A DNA stretch of 64,000 nt from CAWIJJ01 sp963836405 (GTDB lineage Bacteria > Acidobacteriota > Terriglobia > Bryobacterales > Bryobacteraceae), in the NCBI GenBank assembly GCA_963836405.1, contig CAWIJL010000015.1, positions 55,328 to 119,327 on the forward strand. The letters run 5' to 3'. Positions within the stretch are counted from its first letter, which is position 1; each line of letters opens with the position of its first letter. The notes under the pieces were generated by a model. That model was given only the letters and a program-made list of their open reading frames with translations. It did no database searches and had not been told where the DNA came from. The translations under genes were made by a program, and so were the position numbers. Positions 40,921 through 50,261 of this stretch are shown here, one piece after another.

Positions 40921-43776
40921 CTACCGCACCGCCGCTTCGAAAAAGTGGGTACCCGAAGCAACTTCGATAGCCGGTTTTCCCGGCACAAACACGCTCGCGG
41001 TAGTGCCTGCGGGAACGGTGACCGAGAGCTTGAAGGTACCGCCCTCGATCCGCCAGTCGCTCACGATGTCGCCGTGAATGGAGCGATACTTCGCGCGTGC
41101 GGACGTCAGGTCGCCGACCACGGCCGGCTTGATCACGAAGTGCTGGAAGCCCGGCGACTTGCCGTCGCTCTGGATTCCCCCGAGCCCTTCGATGAACCAG
41201 GCGCCGATCGAGATCAGGGTGTCGTGGATGTGCGACTGGCCCGTCCAACCCTCCCAACTCGTCGTCGCGCCATTGGCCAGCATGTAGCCCCAGCCCGGGT
41301 AATCCTGCTTGCTGGTCGTCTCGTAAATGAGGTCGTTGCGTCCGGCTTCCATGAGGTACTTCATGACGAAATAGGTTCCGTGCATGCCGGTGTCGAGATG
41401 ACCGCCGTTCCGAACCCGGATAGTGTTCTCCAGCTTATTCATGACATCCTTGCGTAGTTCCTCTGGGACGAGACCCGTCAGGAGAGGGAAGGCCTGCTGC
41501 ACCGAGTCGCCGTTGGTGTAGGCGTGCTCGGCCGGGTTGTAGAACTTCTGGTGGACGGCTCTGGCAACGGTCGCTGCCCGGGCCGTAAACGCGGCGGCCT
41601 CGGCATCCTTCCCGAGGACGCCCGCAATCTTCGCGGCGAGCTGAAGCTGGTACAGGTAGTGAACCGTATTGATCGCCAGCGCCGGTTCAGGACTGGGGCC
41701 GTTGCCGCGAATGTTGCCCTTGGGCGTCAGCCAGTCGCCCAGAAAGTTCCAGGTCTGCATCGACATGGCGTGGCTCTTATGATCCAGAAGGATGCCATCC
41801 GGGGCCTCGGAAGCCAGGTATCCGAGCCACTTCTGCATCATCGGGTAGTTCGTCTCCAGCAGGCGCCGATCGCCGTATTGCAGGTACATGTGCCAGGGGA
41901 GGGTGACGACCATACCGCCCCACATCGGGCCGCCGCCTCCCTGGTTCTGGTAGTTTGGAGCCGTATGCGGCAGGGATCCGGTCGCGGGCTCCTGGGCGTC
42001 GCGCCAGTTGGCGAGCCACCGGCTGTAGAGGCCGCCGGTCGAGAAGTTGAACATGCCGGTCTCGAAGGAGGTTCCCGCGTCTCCTCCATACCCCAGCCGC
42101 TCGCGGGTCGGGCAGTCAACGACGTACCCGCCCAGCGTGAGCGCTTCGTAGGTCCGGTTGACCATGCGGTAGATCTCGTTGAACAGGCTGTTGGAGGAAG
42201 TGAACTCGCCCGTTCGATCATAGGCGGTGCGGATCAGGTAGCCCTTGGCATCGGAAACTGCGGGAGCCGACTCGGTCCCGATCACCCTCACGTATCGAAA
42301 TCCGTGATAGTTGAAGCGCGAACGGAAGATCAATACCTGCCCGTTTCCAACGATCTCATCGCGTTGGTTGAACGTGTTAGGGAAGACGGTGGGATTCCCA
42401 CCCCGGCCCATCCTTCCCACGCCAGGCGCTGCTCCCCGCCCGGGCGCTGCGGCGGAAGGAGTGCCGGGTCCTTCTCCGGCGCCTCGGCCCGCGGCCGAAT
42501 TTTGCCCAGGCGCGTTGCCGGGCATACCGCCACCGGCGCCCGTCGCCGGTCGTGTGGGTGTGCCGGGAGCCGGTTTGTCAGGTTCTGCCTGATCGGAGTA
42601 TTCCAGCTTGACCGTGGTTTCCTTCGCAACGGCTGGCAACCGGACCTCCAGCCACCCGGTGATGTTCCTCCCCAAATCGATGACCCAACCTCCATGCGAA
42701 TAGGCTTCGACCCGCACCGCGGGGATTGTCTCTATGATGCGGTTCGGCTCCACCATCTGCGCCGCCGTCAACCCTTGCGGCGGTTCGAAGGCAAAGGCAG
42801 GCTGCCACCCGGAGTCGTCCAGCGCAACGCTGTGCCAATCCGGCAGGTCCAGAGCGGGGTCGTAGCGCTCCCCGCCGTAGTCTCCGAAGGCGGTTCCGCG
42901 CCCAAGGGGGGTCAGGGGGCTCTCGCGGAGTTTCCAGCTTTCATCGGTAACGATCTGAATCGGGCTTCCGCTCCCCATAGAGATATCGAGTTGCGCACGC
43001 ACCAGCGGGCCGTCGTGGATCACGCCCGGATGGCCTTTCACGTACCAGCCTCTTCCCAGCCATAGCGCGACGACATTCTTTCCGGGGACCAGATAATCTG
43101 CGATCTCGTGTGTGACGTAGAGAGTCCGCTTGGAGTAGTCGGTCACCGCCGGGCTGAGAACGTGGTCGTCAACCTTTCTTCCGTTGATATAGAGTTCGTA
43201 GTAGCCGAGAGGGTTGATATAAGCGACGGCTCGCGCCGGTTTTCCCGTAAGCGTGAATGTCTTGCGCAGCCAGGGGAACGGCAGCGGAGTGCCCTCGGCG
43301 GTTCCCGGCGGAAGCCGCTCTCCAATAAACTTGCCCTTCCAGTCGGAGGCTTGCAGCAAGCCCATTGACCAGGACGCCTGGCCGCTCCAGGAAGCGGGCT
43401 TTCCGTCCCCGGTCCACACCTGCACCTTCCACCAGGCCTGCTGCCCGGAGGACATCGCTCTGCCGGCATACTCCACCCAGGTGTGCTGCGCGGACACCAC
43501 ACGACCCGAGTCCCAAAAATCGCCGCGGTCCTTTTGCAGGAGCGAAGGGCTGCTTGCGACGAGCAGACGGTACGCTGTCTGGCCGCCAGGGCCCAGTATC
43601 CAACTCAAGCGCGGCTTCGGGACGTCGATACCCAAGGGGTTGAAGAGATACTCGCAGCGGAGTTCCTGGGCCGAAGAGTCCGCCATCTCCGGGGGGTCAC
43701 CGAAAAGCAACGCTGCGCCAAATGGGAAAGAGAGCGTAATGAGAGATAGCAACGACTTCAGGCTGCTGTTGTTCAT
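40921..43776 (-). CDS. Secreted GH78 alpha-L-rhamnosidase
   Basis: ATG 43776 is chosen over a GTG at 43839 since it opens the signal peptide (SLLSLITLSFPFGAALLFG). The 951-residue protein has the family N-domains (RCEYLFNPLGIDVPKPRLSW; GRGWYVKGHPGVIHDGPLVR), a Pro/Gly/Ala-rich insert at about 425-470, and the (alpha/alpha)6 barrel with DCPTRERLGYGGDAGTSFET, where the Asp of GGDAG is the expected general acid region, then GPMWGGMVVTLPWHMYLQYG. The C-terminal beta-sandwich is complete. It cleaves terminal alpha-L-rhamnose from polysaccharide or glycosides. A close paralog is at 58316. The Oar-like receptor gene lies 82 bases upstream on the same strand, so the two form a likely operon. Confidence 0.92.
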   Translation of the reverse strand: MNNSSLKSLLSLITLSFPFGAALLFGDPPEMADSSAQELRCEYLFNPLGIDVPKPRLSWILGPGGQTAYRLLVASSPSLLQKDRGDFWDSGRVVSAQHTWVEYAGRAMSSGQQAWWKVQVWTGDGKPASWSGQASWSMGLLQASDWKGKFIGERLPPGTAEGTPLPFPWLRKTFTLTGKPARAVAYINPLGYYELYINGRKVDDHVLSPAVTDYSKRTLYVTHEIADYLVPGKNVVALWLGRGWYVKGHPGVIHDGPLVRAQLDISMGSGSPIQIVTDESWKLRESPLTPLGRGTAFGDYGGERYDPALDLPDWHSVALDDSGWQPAFAFEPPQGLTAAQMVEPNRIIETIPAVRVEAYSHGGWVIDLGRNITGWLEVRLPAVAKETTVKLEYSDQAEPDKPAPGTPTRPATGAGGGMPGNAPGQNSAAGRGAGEGPGTPSAAAPGRGAAPGVGRMGRGGNPTVFPNTFNQRDEIVGNGQVLIFRSRFNYHGFRYVRVIGTESAPAVSDAKGYLIRTAYDRTGEFTSSNSLFNEIYRMVNRTYEALTLGGYVVDCPTRERLGYGGDAGTSFETGMFNFSTGGLYSRWLANWRDAQEPATGSLPHTAPNYQNQGGGGPMWGGMVVTLPWHMYLQYGDRRLLETNYPMMQKWLGYLASEAPDGILLDHKSHAMSMQTWNFLGDWLTPKGNIRGNGPSPEPALAINTVHYLYQLQLAAKIAGVLGKDAEAAAFTARAATVARAVHQKFYNPAEHAYTNGDSVQQAFPLLTGLVPEELRKDVMNKLENTIRVRNGGHLDTGMHGTYFVMKYLMEAGRNDLIYETTSKQDYPGWGYMLANGATTSWEGWTGQSHIHDTLISIGAWFIEGLGGIQSDGKSPGFQHFVIKPAVVGDLTSARAKYRSIHGDIVSDWRIEGGTFKLSVTVPAGTTASVFVPGKPAIEVASGTHFFEAAVR

Positions 43777-43857
43777 TAATAAGCCACCGGAGTTTCTAAG
43801 AATCAGCCGTAGCACCCGCTCGATTGGAGAGGGCGCCACGGCGCTATTTGCGGCTCG

Positions 43858-46800
43858 TTAGAAGCGGACCTTCATTGCCAGTACGGACACACGAGCTGTG
43901 CTGGAGATCGACACAGTACCGGCTGAGGACAAGAAGCTCCCAAAGTAAATGTTGTTGTTCGGTCCGAAATTGCCGTTATTCCAGGGTGTTTGATACTGCA
44001 GGCTGCTGCCGGCCGGGTTGCCGTAGTTCGGATGGTTGAACGTGTTGTAGGTTTCCATCCGGAACTCCAGTTCTGCCTTTTCCTTGATCTTGAAGATCTT
44101 GAACAGCGATATATCGGTGCTCCATGATCCCGGCCCAAAGAACAGCACCGGCGGCGCATTGCCGAGGCCCAACTGCGAGAGAGCCGGGATGCTGAATGCC
44201 GCGGGGTTCAAGCCAAAGTCCAGACTATTCGCCGGAGTTTTGAACATATTGTTAAAATCCGTGACCTGTATGCGCGAGATCCCCGTAGTCGGACTACCGG
44301 AGAAGTTGAACCCGCCGGGTACTCCCGTGACGTTGTAGCTGACGCTGCCGGTCTGTCCGCTCAATACGGTCAGGAAACCGGTGAATTGCCAGCCATCGAG
44401 AACCAACTTCGCGGCAGCGTTCTTCACGAATTGGCTTCCGTCCGGAATCCTGTAAGTCCAATTGAAGTTGAAATTGTGCTTTCGGGTGTTTCCGGGGCTG
44501 TAAGTAAGCCGGTCGTCGTAGAACGGAGTCTTCGTAAACGTCAGTGTTCGCGAGAAGGTATAGTTCCCGCCGAAGGTCAGCCGTTTCCCGAATCGCCGGT
44601 TGACGCTGGCCTGGAGCGCGTTGTAGTTGGAGTTACCGTTCCACTGCCGGTAAGTGATGCCGCCATATCCCTGATACGGCCGCAGGAAATTCGTCGGAAG
44701 CGGTTGGCCGTTGGTCGAGTCCAGCACCGATGGAGTGAATCCGGTGAAGGTCGAGCCTCTCCACGTCGTGCCTGGCGCGATCGCGTTGATATCAACATTG
44801 GTTTGCTGGTGGCGCGTGGTGTTGCCGACATAGGTCGCGTCCAGCACGATGCCGGCGCCCAAGTCACGCTGCATTCCAAAATGCCAGCTCAGCGTGCTCG
44901 GCAGCACGAAGCTCTTCTGACCGGCGACGATGTTGGCCACACGAAAGTAATTTGGCGCGGTTTTCATATCCGCCAGCGTGGTGTAGTTCAGGGTTTGTAT
45001 GAGGGTCGCCGGAGGAGCGTCGGTCAAGGTCAGGACGTCGTCCACGCTGCCTGAGCTCGCATCGTAGAGGATGTCGAAGCCTCCGCGGACAGCCAGTTTG
45101 CCATTGCCAAGCGCATCCCAGGCAAAACCGAATCGCGGTCCTACGGCAATCGGAGGCCTGTCGTAATACTCGCCTTTGAATACCGTCGCGGCCTGATAGG
45201 GAGTTCCGCCCGCATTACTCAGTGCGCCGATCAGGGTTTGGGGAAGTTGCTGGCCGGTCTTGGGATCTACCGCGATGCGATTGGCGCCGCTGGGGCAGGT
45301 CGTGCCGGTTTTGCATGCCGGCTTGATCAATACGGGGTTTGCGCCGCTGCTATAGTTTCCGGGTACGAACAGCGCCAGCGGCTGGCCCACGGAGTTTGCC
45401 GGCTGTGCCAGGGTGAAACGCACGCCGACGTCAATCGTGAGGCGGCGGGAGACTTTCCAATTGTCCTGCGCGAACCAGTCGAAGCGCTTGTACACGGCGT
45501 CGCCGACACCGAAGCGGTTGGATTCCTGGTACTGCCGGACCACGCCGGCCATGGCGTTGGCGAAGCCCCATCCGGTATCGGCGCCGTTGAATGGATCGGA
45601 GCCGAAATCGTAGAACCCGTTGAACAGCCCGAGGTTGGCGGCGCCCCCGCCATTGGCGGCGCCGCGCTTCGAGTAGCGGTCGGTCCGCTCCAAAGAGAAG
45701 CCGAACTTGAAGTTATGCGGGCCGCGAACGTAGGAGAAGTTGTCCGTCAACGTGTCAATTCTCTCGGTTCCCTGGAATGGAAAACGGTTGTCGAACCCGA
45801 GGGAGCCCACATTGCCGATATTGCCGCCGCCATTCGCCGTGTTGAATTGAATGTTGGGAATTAGATTCGCTGCGTTGGCTGCCGGATAGAACGAAGGCAG
45901 CGCACTTTGCGTCAAGCCCGTTTTGTCGCGAGTGAAGCTCGACAACTGGGACTGATCAACCGCAACCGATTGGTCAGTGAGGTTGACCCCGTACGACAGT
46001 TCGTTGACCATCGTCGAGGTAAAGGTATGTACCACGGTTCCGACCACGCCGTGCGATTTGACGTGGTATCCCCCGTCCAACATGGGCCATTTCGTGCCCG
46101 TGCCGAAACCGGAGACGAAGCATATCAGGTATACGGAGCAGGGACCATCGGTCCCTTTGAAATCCCGGATGAAACGGGCATAGGCCATCGTTTTGGGACC
46201 GGGATTCCAATCCACGCGCAGAATCTCGTTGTTCGCAGGGTTCTTCGTCGGCAGTACGTATCGTGTATTGTACGCGTGCCTGCCGCTCGGATCGGTGGTG
46301 TTTGGCGTCGGAAACAAATTCAAAATCGCCTTGCCGGCCGCGCTTTGCAGGTTCGAGGGCAGCCGGTTCCCCGGAATCGCCACCCCCGTGGTCGGGTCTT
46401 TGAGCGTGATGACCTGATTGGTTACGCTGTCGAAGCTTTGGGAGAAATCGCCAGTCCGCTCGGCAGCGGTCGGGAACGTAATCTGGCTGACCGAAGAACT
46501 CGTGCGCAGCAAAATGTCGTGCGCCCAAAAGAAGAACAGCTTGTTGCGGCTTTTGTTGAAATTTGTGCCCGGGATGAGGACCGGACCGCCGATCGTGTAC
46601 CCGGGATTCTTGAACCGGTAGGGTGGTTTCGTGACGCCGTTCCGGTTATTGTTCCAGTCGTTCGCATTGAACATCTCGTGCCGCCAGAAATAGTACCCGG
46701 AGCCGTGAAACTGGTTGGTGCCGTTCTTGATGGAGACGTTCATCTGGCCGCCGGAACGTGAGCCGAACTCGGCCTGCGAGCCGGCTAGATTCACTCTGAC

Positions 46801-47472
46801 TTCGCCGATCGCGTCGACATTCGGGGTAATGAAACCGGCGCCCGCCGCAAATCCGACGTCCTGATTCGGAACGCCGTCCAGCGTGACTAGAAACTGGCCG
46901 GCCTGGCCGCCGTTCACCTGGGGGGCGCCGCTATTTCCGGGCGCGTCCCGATTATTGGTGTCCAGTACCCCCGGGAGAACCCGGAGCAGGCCGAGATAGT
47001 CGCGGCCGCGGTTCGGGACATTCTGGACCTGGGTCGGCGTGATCAGGCCCGCGCGTTCCGAACTGGCAGTCTGCACGCGCGCTGCATCCGCGACAACTTG
47101 AATCGAATCCGTGCTACCGCCAAGCGTTAGCGTGATCTGGTGCAGGTCTACGCGTTCACTGGAACTGACATTGATTTTCGATTGTTCATAAGCCTTGAAG
47201 CCCGTCTGTTCAACCCGGAGGCTATAGTCGCCTGGGATCAAGTTTGTAAAGATGAAGCTCCCGGTTGGTTCCGTGGTGAATTCGCGCGTGTTCTTGGTCA
47301 AGTCGTGGATCAGTTGAACCTTGGCGCCCGCCACGACGGCCCCCGACGGGTCGGACACGACTCCCGAGATTTGGCCAGTCTGGCTCTGGCCGTAAGCCGA
47401 CAGTGCGGCGGCCAATAGCAGTATGGGCACCCCGAGCAGGCGGGTTGGATTCAACGCTTTCGGTGTAACCAT
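43858..47472 (-). CDS. Oar-like TonB-dependent outer-membrane receptor of the rhamnoside locus
   Basis: The 1204-residue protein starts at ATG 47472. A signal peptide (ILLLAAALSAYGQSQ) is followed by a carboxypeptidase-regulatory domain at about 35-115 (ISGVVSDPSGAVVAGAKVQL), a plug-like domain (NVPNRGRDYLGLLRVLPGVL; GQFLVTLDGVPNQDVGFAAG) and a long barrel ending RVSVLAMKVRF with terminal Phe. It is about 160 residues longer than the receptor at 1575 and only distantly similar. Position before the rhamnosidase suggests uptake of rhamnose-containing oligosaccharides. The conserved 41-bp site at 47548 lies 76 bases upstream of the start. Confidence 0.9.
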   Translation of the reverse strand: MVTPKALNPTRLLGVPILLLAAALSAYGQSQTGQISGVVSDPSGAVVAGAKVQLIHDLTKNTREFTTEPTGSFIFTNLIPGDYSLRVEQTGFKAYEQSKINVSSSERVDLHQITLTLGGSTDSIQVVADAARVQTASSERAGLITPTQVQNVPNRGRDYLGLLRVLPGVLDTNNRDAPGNSGAPQVNGGQAGQFLVTLDGVPNQDVGFAAGAGFITPNVDAIGEVRVNLAGSQAEFGSRSGGQMNVSIKNGTNQFHGSGYYFWRHEMFNANDWNNNRNGVTKPPYRFKNPGYTIGGPVLIPGTNFNKSRNKLFFFWAHDILLRTSSSVSQITFPTAAERTGDFSQSFDSVTNQVITLKDPTTGVAIPGNRLPSNLQSAAGKAILNLFPTPNTTDPSGRHAYNTRYVLPTKNPANNEILRVDWNPGPKTMAYARFIRDFKGTDGPCSVYLICFVSGFGTGTKWPMLDGGYHVKSHGVVGTVVHTFTSTMVNELSYGVNLTDQSVAVDQSQLSSFTRDKTGLTQSALPSFYPAANAANLIPNIQFNTANGGGNIGNVGSLGFDNRFPFQGTERIDTLTDNFSYVRGPHNFKFGFSLERTDRYSKRGAANGGGAANLGLFNGFYDFGSDPFNGADTGWGFANAMAGVVRQYQESNRFGVGDAVYKRFDWFAQDNWKVSRRLTIDVGVRFTLAQPANSVGQPLALFVPGNYSSGANPVLIKPACKTGTTCPSGANRIAVDPKTGQQLPQTLIGALSNAGGTPYQAATVFKGEYYDRPPIAVGPRFGFAWDALGNGKLAVRGGFDILYDASSGSVDDVLTLTDAPPATLIQTLNYTTLADMKTAPNYFRVANIVAGQKSFVLPSTLSWHFGMQRDLGAGIVLDATYVGNTTRHQQTNVDINAIAPGTTWRGSTFTGFTPSVLDSTNGQPLPTNFLRPYQGYGGITYRQWNGNSNYNALQASVNRRFGKRLTFGGNYTFSRTLTFTKTPFYDDRLTYSPGNTRKHNFNFNWTYRIPDGSQFVKNAAAKLVLDGWQFTGFLTVLSGQTGSVSYNVTGVPGGFNFSGSPTTGISRIQVTDFNNMFKTPANSLDFGLNPAAFSIPALSQLGLGNAPPVLFFGPGSWSTDISLFKIFKIKEKAELEFRMETYNTFNHPNYGNPAGSSLQYQTPWNNGNFGPNNNIYFGSFLSSAGTVSISSTARVSVLAMKVRF

Positions 47473-47547
47473 GCGAGTGAGACCCCTTTCGTTCCAGGCT
47501 GGCGGCTAGGGCCAGCCCGATTAGGAATTCCGATAATGAGACGATAC

Positions 47548-47588
47548 GGTCGGGTTGACGCAAAAAGACAGGGGATTATCTGTAAATG
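47548..47588 (-). promoter_or_regulatory. 41-bp conserved upstream element, copy 1 (before the Oar-like receptor)
   Basis: The element shares 34 of 41 positions, without gaps, with 51631-51671 before rhaA. Invariant cores on the plus strand are CGCAAAAAGACA and GATTATC, then AAATG. The surrounding 290 bases show no similar match. In the direction of the receptor gene the order is CATTT, GATAATC, TGTCTTTTTGCG. GATAAT could act as a -10 box, but no -35 at normal spacing is seen in both copies, so a regulator site is as likely. The divergent regulator gene begins 179 bases away. Confidence 0.65.
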
Positions 47589-47766
47589 TCAAGGACGACG
47601 CGTTAATCCTTTGCTTTTCAATGAATTGGGTGCACGTATGGAGGAGCGCAAGGAGGGAGTTATCTGAGGTCTGGCTGCGCAGCACCCCGCACTGAGCTGG
47701 TACAAATGCGGTTAGTCGCCCGAGAGCCGCACGTTCGGTCGGCGTGCTACAATCCAGGCGTTATCC

Positions 47767-49008
47767 GTGACGAGCCACATCAGTTCGCCCTGTGAGGAGC
47801 GGGCCCAGGTCGAGCGCCTTCTTGCTGACGCGTTGTTCAGCCAGAGCAAGCGTTATGGCGCGTTTTTGCGCTACGTTACGGAACGGGCTCTCAGCCACAC
47901 CCAGGAACCGCTCACGGAGCGGCACATCGGCGTCGAAATCTTCGGGCGACAGCCAAACTACGATACCGACGCCGACCCCATCGTTCGCGTTACTGCGAGC
48001 GAACTCCGCAAGAGGCTAGCACATTACTACGAGGATCCCGCGCACGCCGGCGAGATTCGCGTCCTCATTCACAAAGGGTCGTATGCCGCTGAGTTTGTCG
48101 CGCCGGACGTTAAACCCCCAGCGGTCGAACCGGCCCCCGCGCAGGTCCCCGCAACGGCTCCGGTCCAGGCGGCGGAGCCTGCTCCTGAAGATCGTGGCCA
48201 CTCCTGGAATCGCTGGTATGCAGCGGTAGCGCTGACAGCCATCGTTGTTTTGGCTGCCGCGTTGGTCTGGCAAGTGCGTCCCCAAGCCTCCGCATTCGAA
48301 CTTTTCTGGGCGCCAGTGTTAACCGGTCCGCACGACGTGCTCTTGTCCATTCCCCAGTTCTCCGATCACGTCAATCTGGAGGGGGTCGATAACCCGAAGC
48401 TGACGTGGACCGATCCCCTGACACCCAGTCCGGACCCCATGGGAGTGCCCTGGTCGCAATATGCCCGAAGGTTGGTCCACGTGGCCGATCTCTCGGTTGC
48501 CTGCCGCCTCTCGGAATTTCTTGGCAGCATGGGGAAACACATTGTGGTCAAGGGCGAGCATGACCTCACGATGCGTGACTTGCGTGAGTCCCCGGCAGTT
48601 ATTCTTGGCGGATTAGCCAACCAGTGGACAACGCGACTCTTGCCACAAGCCCGATTCACTTTCGCTGGCGACGGCACCGTCCGATTCGTCCGCGACCAGC
48701 AGAAGCCAGAGAGTCGGCAATGGAGTTTCGACGCCAAGGTCCCGAGCAACATCCGGGAGAAAGATCTGATCATCATTTCGCGGGTGTCCGATTCGGTGAG
48801 CGGCCGCGTGACGGTCCTTGCGGGCGGTTTCAGTGTCTGGGGAACGGACGCAGCGGTGGATTTCCTGTCAGACCCGAATCAGATGAAGACAATCCTTGCC
48901 CACTCTCCAGTGAAGTGGGACGCCAGAAATGTGCAGATCATCCTGGAATGTTCGGTAGTGAATCGTGAATCCGGCATTCCGCGATTTCTCGCCGCCCACT
49001 TTTGGTAA
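47767..49008 (+). CDS. Membrane regulator-like protein with DPIVR/LRKRL N-domain (paralog of 39701)
   Basis: The 413-residue protein starts with GTG. Its N-domain (about 10-100) has LADALFSQSKRYGAFLRYVT, ERHIGVEIFGRQPNYDTDAD and PIVRVTASELRKRLAHYYED, followed by a Pro/Ala-rich linker, one membrane helix (WYAAVALTAIVVLAAALVWQ) and an extracytoplasmic domain ending FLAAHFW. It matches the protein at 39701 domain for domain, and the two bracket the receptor and rhamnosidase genes. It is divergent from the receptor with the conserved 41-bp element between them, which makes it a candidate regulator of that element. Confidence 0.65.
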   Translation: MTSHISSPCEERAQVERLLADALFSQSKRYGAFLRYVTERALSHTQEPLTERHIGVEIFGRQPNYDTDADPIVRVTASELRKRLAHYYEDPAHAGEIRVLIHKGSYAAEFVAPDVKPPAVEPAPAQVPATAPVQAAEPAPEDRGHSWNRWYAAVALTAIVVLAAALVWQVRPQASAFELFWAPVLTGPHDVLLSIPQFSDHVNLEGVDNPKLTWTDPLTPSPDPMGVPWSQYARRLVHVADLSVACRLSEFLGSMGKHIVVKGEHDLTMRDLRESPAVILGGLANQWTTRLLPQARFTFAGDGTVRFVRDQQKPESRQWSFDAKVPSNIREKDLIIISRVSDSVSGRVTVLAGGFSVWGTDAAVDFLSDPNQMKTILAHSPVKWDARNVQIILECSVVNRESGIPRFLAAHFW

Positions 49009-49035
49009 TTCCAATACTGCGGACTCCCTCCGGAC

Positions 49036-50175
49036 TCATTTCGCCGTTGCGAGGTAGTTTCCGTAGCCCACGATTACGGTTGAACCGACCAGCACCAGCA
49101 GGGTAAGCGCGACAAGGGACTGGGTCCGGCGGCTCACGCCCGACCACTCCTTGAGCGCAATGCCCCAAAGCGTGCTGAAAATCATGATGCTCGCCATGTG
49201 CAGCGTCCAACTCGAGAACTTGTAGCGCCCCATCTGGGTTTCGCCCATGGTGTAGAAAAAGAACTGCAGGTACCACGTGGTTCCAGCCAGCGCACAGAAG
49301 AGATAGTTGGTCAGCATCGGCGCACGCGCTACTGCCGGCCTCGCGACTACGGCCGTCCCTCCACCACTCTGGCGAGCACCGGCCGGCAACCCAGCTTCAG
49401 GTAACTGGACCTCAGCGCGAAAATATTGGAGCCCCGTGCCGTTTCGCAGATTCAGAAAGGCGCACCAGAGGAAGTTCGTCGTGAATCCTCCCGCCAGAAT
49501 GACCACCAAAGCCGGCAGTCCTTGCCATAAGGTGGCCGTCCCATGCTGGAGCGTGAGGGCCTTGATCGGATCGCCGGCGGCCAATCCATACGCGAAACAG
49601 GAACTCATGATTCCGGAGAAGGTGGCGACCAGCACGCCCCGCTTCAGATTGAACTCCCGGATCGCTTCTCTCTTTTTCTCCGTCGGCATCTCGCGCTCTT
49701 TGGACACTCCGGCGGCTCCCGCGACGCCGATGCCCGCGATGCATACCGCGACTCCAAATAGGATCACCCGCCCGGAGTGCGTCCCGAGCACCTGACCGGC
49801 GAACTCGCCATTGAAAATGGGAGGCAGCAGGGTGCCGAATGCCGCCGTGTATCCCAGGGCCACTGCCATGCCAAGGGACATGCCGAGATACCGCATCGAA
49901 AGGCCAAATGTGAGGCCACCCATGCCCCATAGCACGCCAAAGATATACGCCCAACGCAGACTGCTTGCGGGCGCACCGGCGAGTACCTGGAGTAAGTCGT
50001 TGGTCATGGTCAAGCCGAGAATCCAGGGTGCGATGATCCAACTGAAGAAGCCTCCGGCAAGCCAATAGGTCTCCCAGGCCCAGTGCTTTACGCCCCTGTA
50101 GGGAACGTAAAAACTGCCGGACGCCAACCCGCCCAGCCAGTGGAAGACTACACCCAGTAACGGATTCGGTATCAC
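49036..50175 (-). CDS. rhaT: L-rhamnose/proton symporter RhaT-like
   Basis: The 379-residue protein (GTG 50175, GGAAGG 10 bases upstream) has about ten membrane helices and RhaT landmarks: an N-terminal GGLASGSFYVPYRGVKHWAW, FGVLWGMGGLTFGLSMRYLG and a C-terminal LAGTTWYLQFFFYTMGETQM. RhaT imports L-rhamnose with a proton across the inner membrane. The gene is 86 bases downstream of rhaA on the same strand, an operon arrangement. Its position makes rhamnose the likely product of the surrounding glycosidases. Confidence 0.93.
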   Translation of the reverse strand: MIPNPLLGVVFHWLGGLASGSFYVPYRGVKHWAWETYWLAGGFFSWIIAPWILGLTMTNDLLQVLAGAPASSLRWAYIFGVLWGMGGLTFGLSMRYLGMSLGMAVALGYTAAFGTLLPPIFNGEFAGQVLGTHSGRVILFGVAVCIAGIGVAGAAGVSKEREMPTEKKREAIREFNLKRGVLVATFSGIMSSCFAYGLAAGDPIKALTLQHGTATLWQGLPALVVILAGGFTTNFLWCAFLNLRNGTGLQYFRAEVQLPEAGLPAGARQSGGGTAVVARPAVARAPMLTNYLFCALAGTTWYLQFFFYTMGETQMGRYKFSSWTLHMASIMIFSTLWGIALKEWSGVSRRTQSLVALTLLVLVGSTVIVGYGNYLATAK

Positions 50176-50261
50176 CGCTTATTCGCCTTCCTTTCGACCG
50201 GCACTGCCGGTCCTGTCTCACCGCGTCGCCGGTGCGACGACGGCCCCGCGCGCGCTCCCCG

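Noticed and set aside
41524..43065. 513-codon open frame on the plus strand opposite the first rhamnosidase
   Set aside because: Same explanation: shadow of the GH78 frame; it has no ribosome-binding site or recognisable fold.
47590..47610. TTGACA near GATAAT as a sigma-70 promoter for the receptor
   Set aside because: Only about 6 bases separate the two boxes and the TTGACA is not kept in the rhaA copy.
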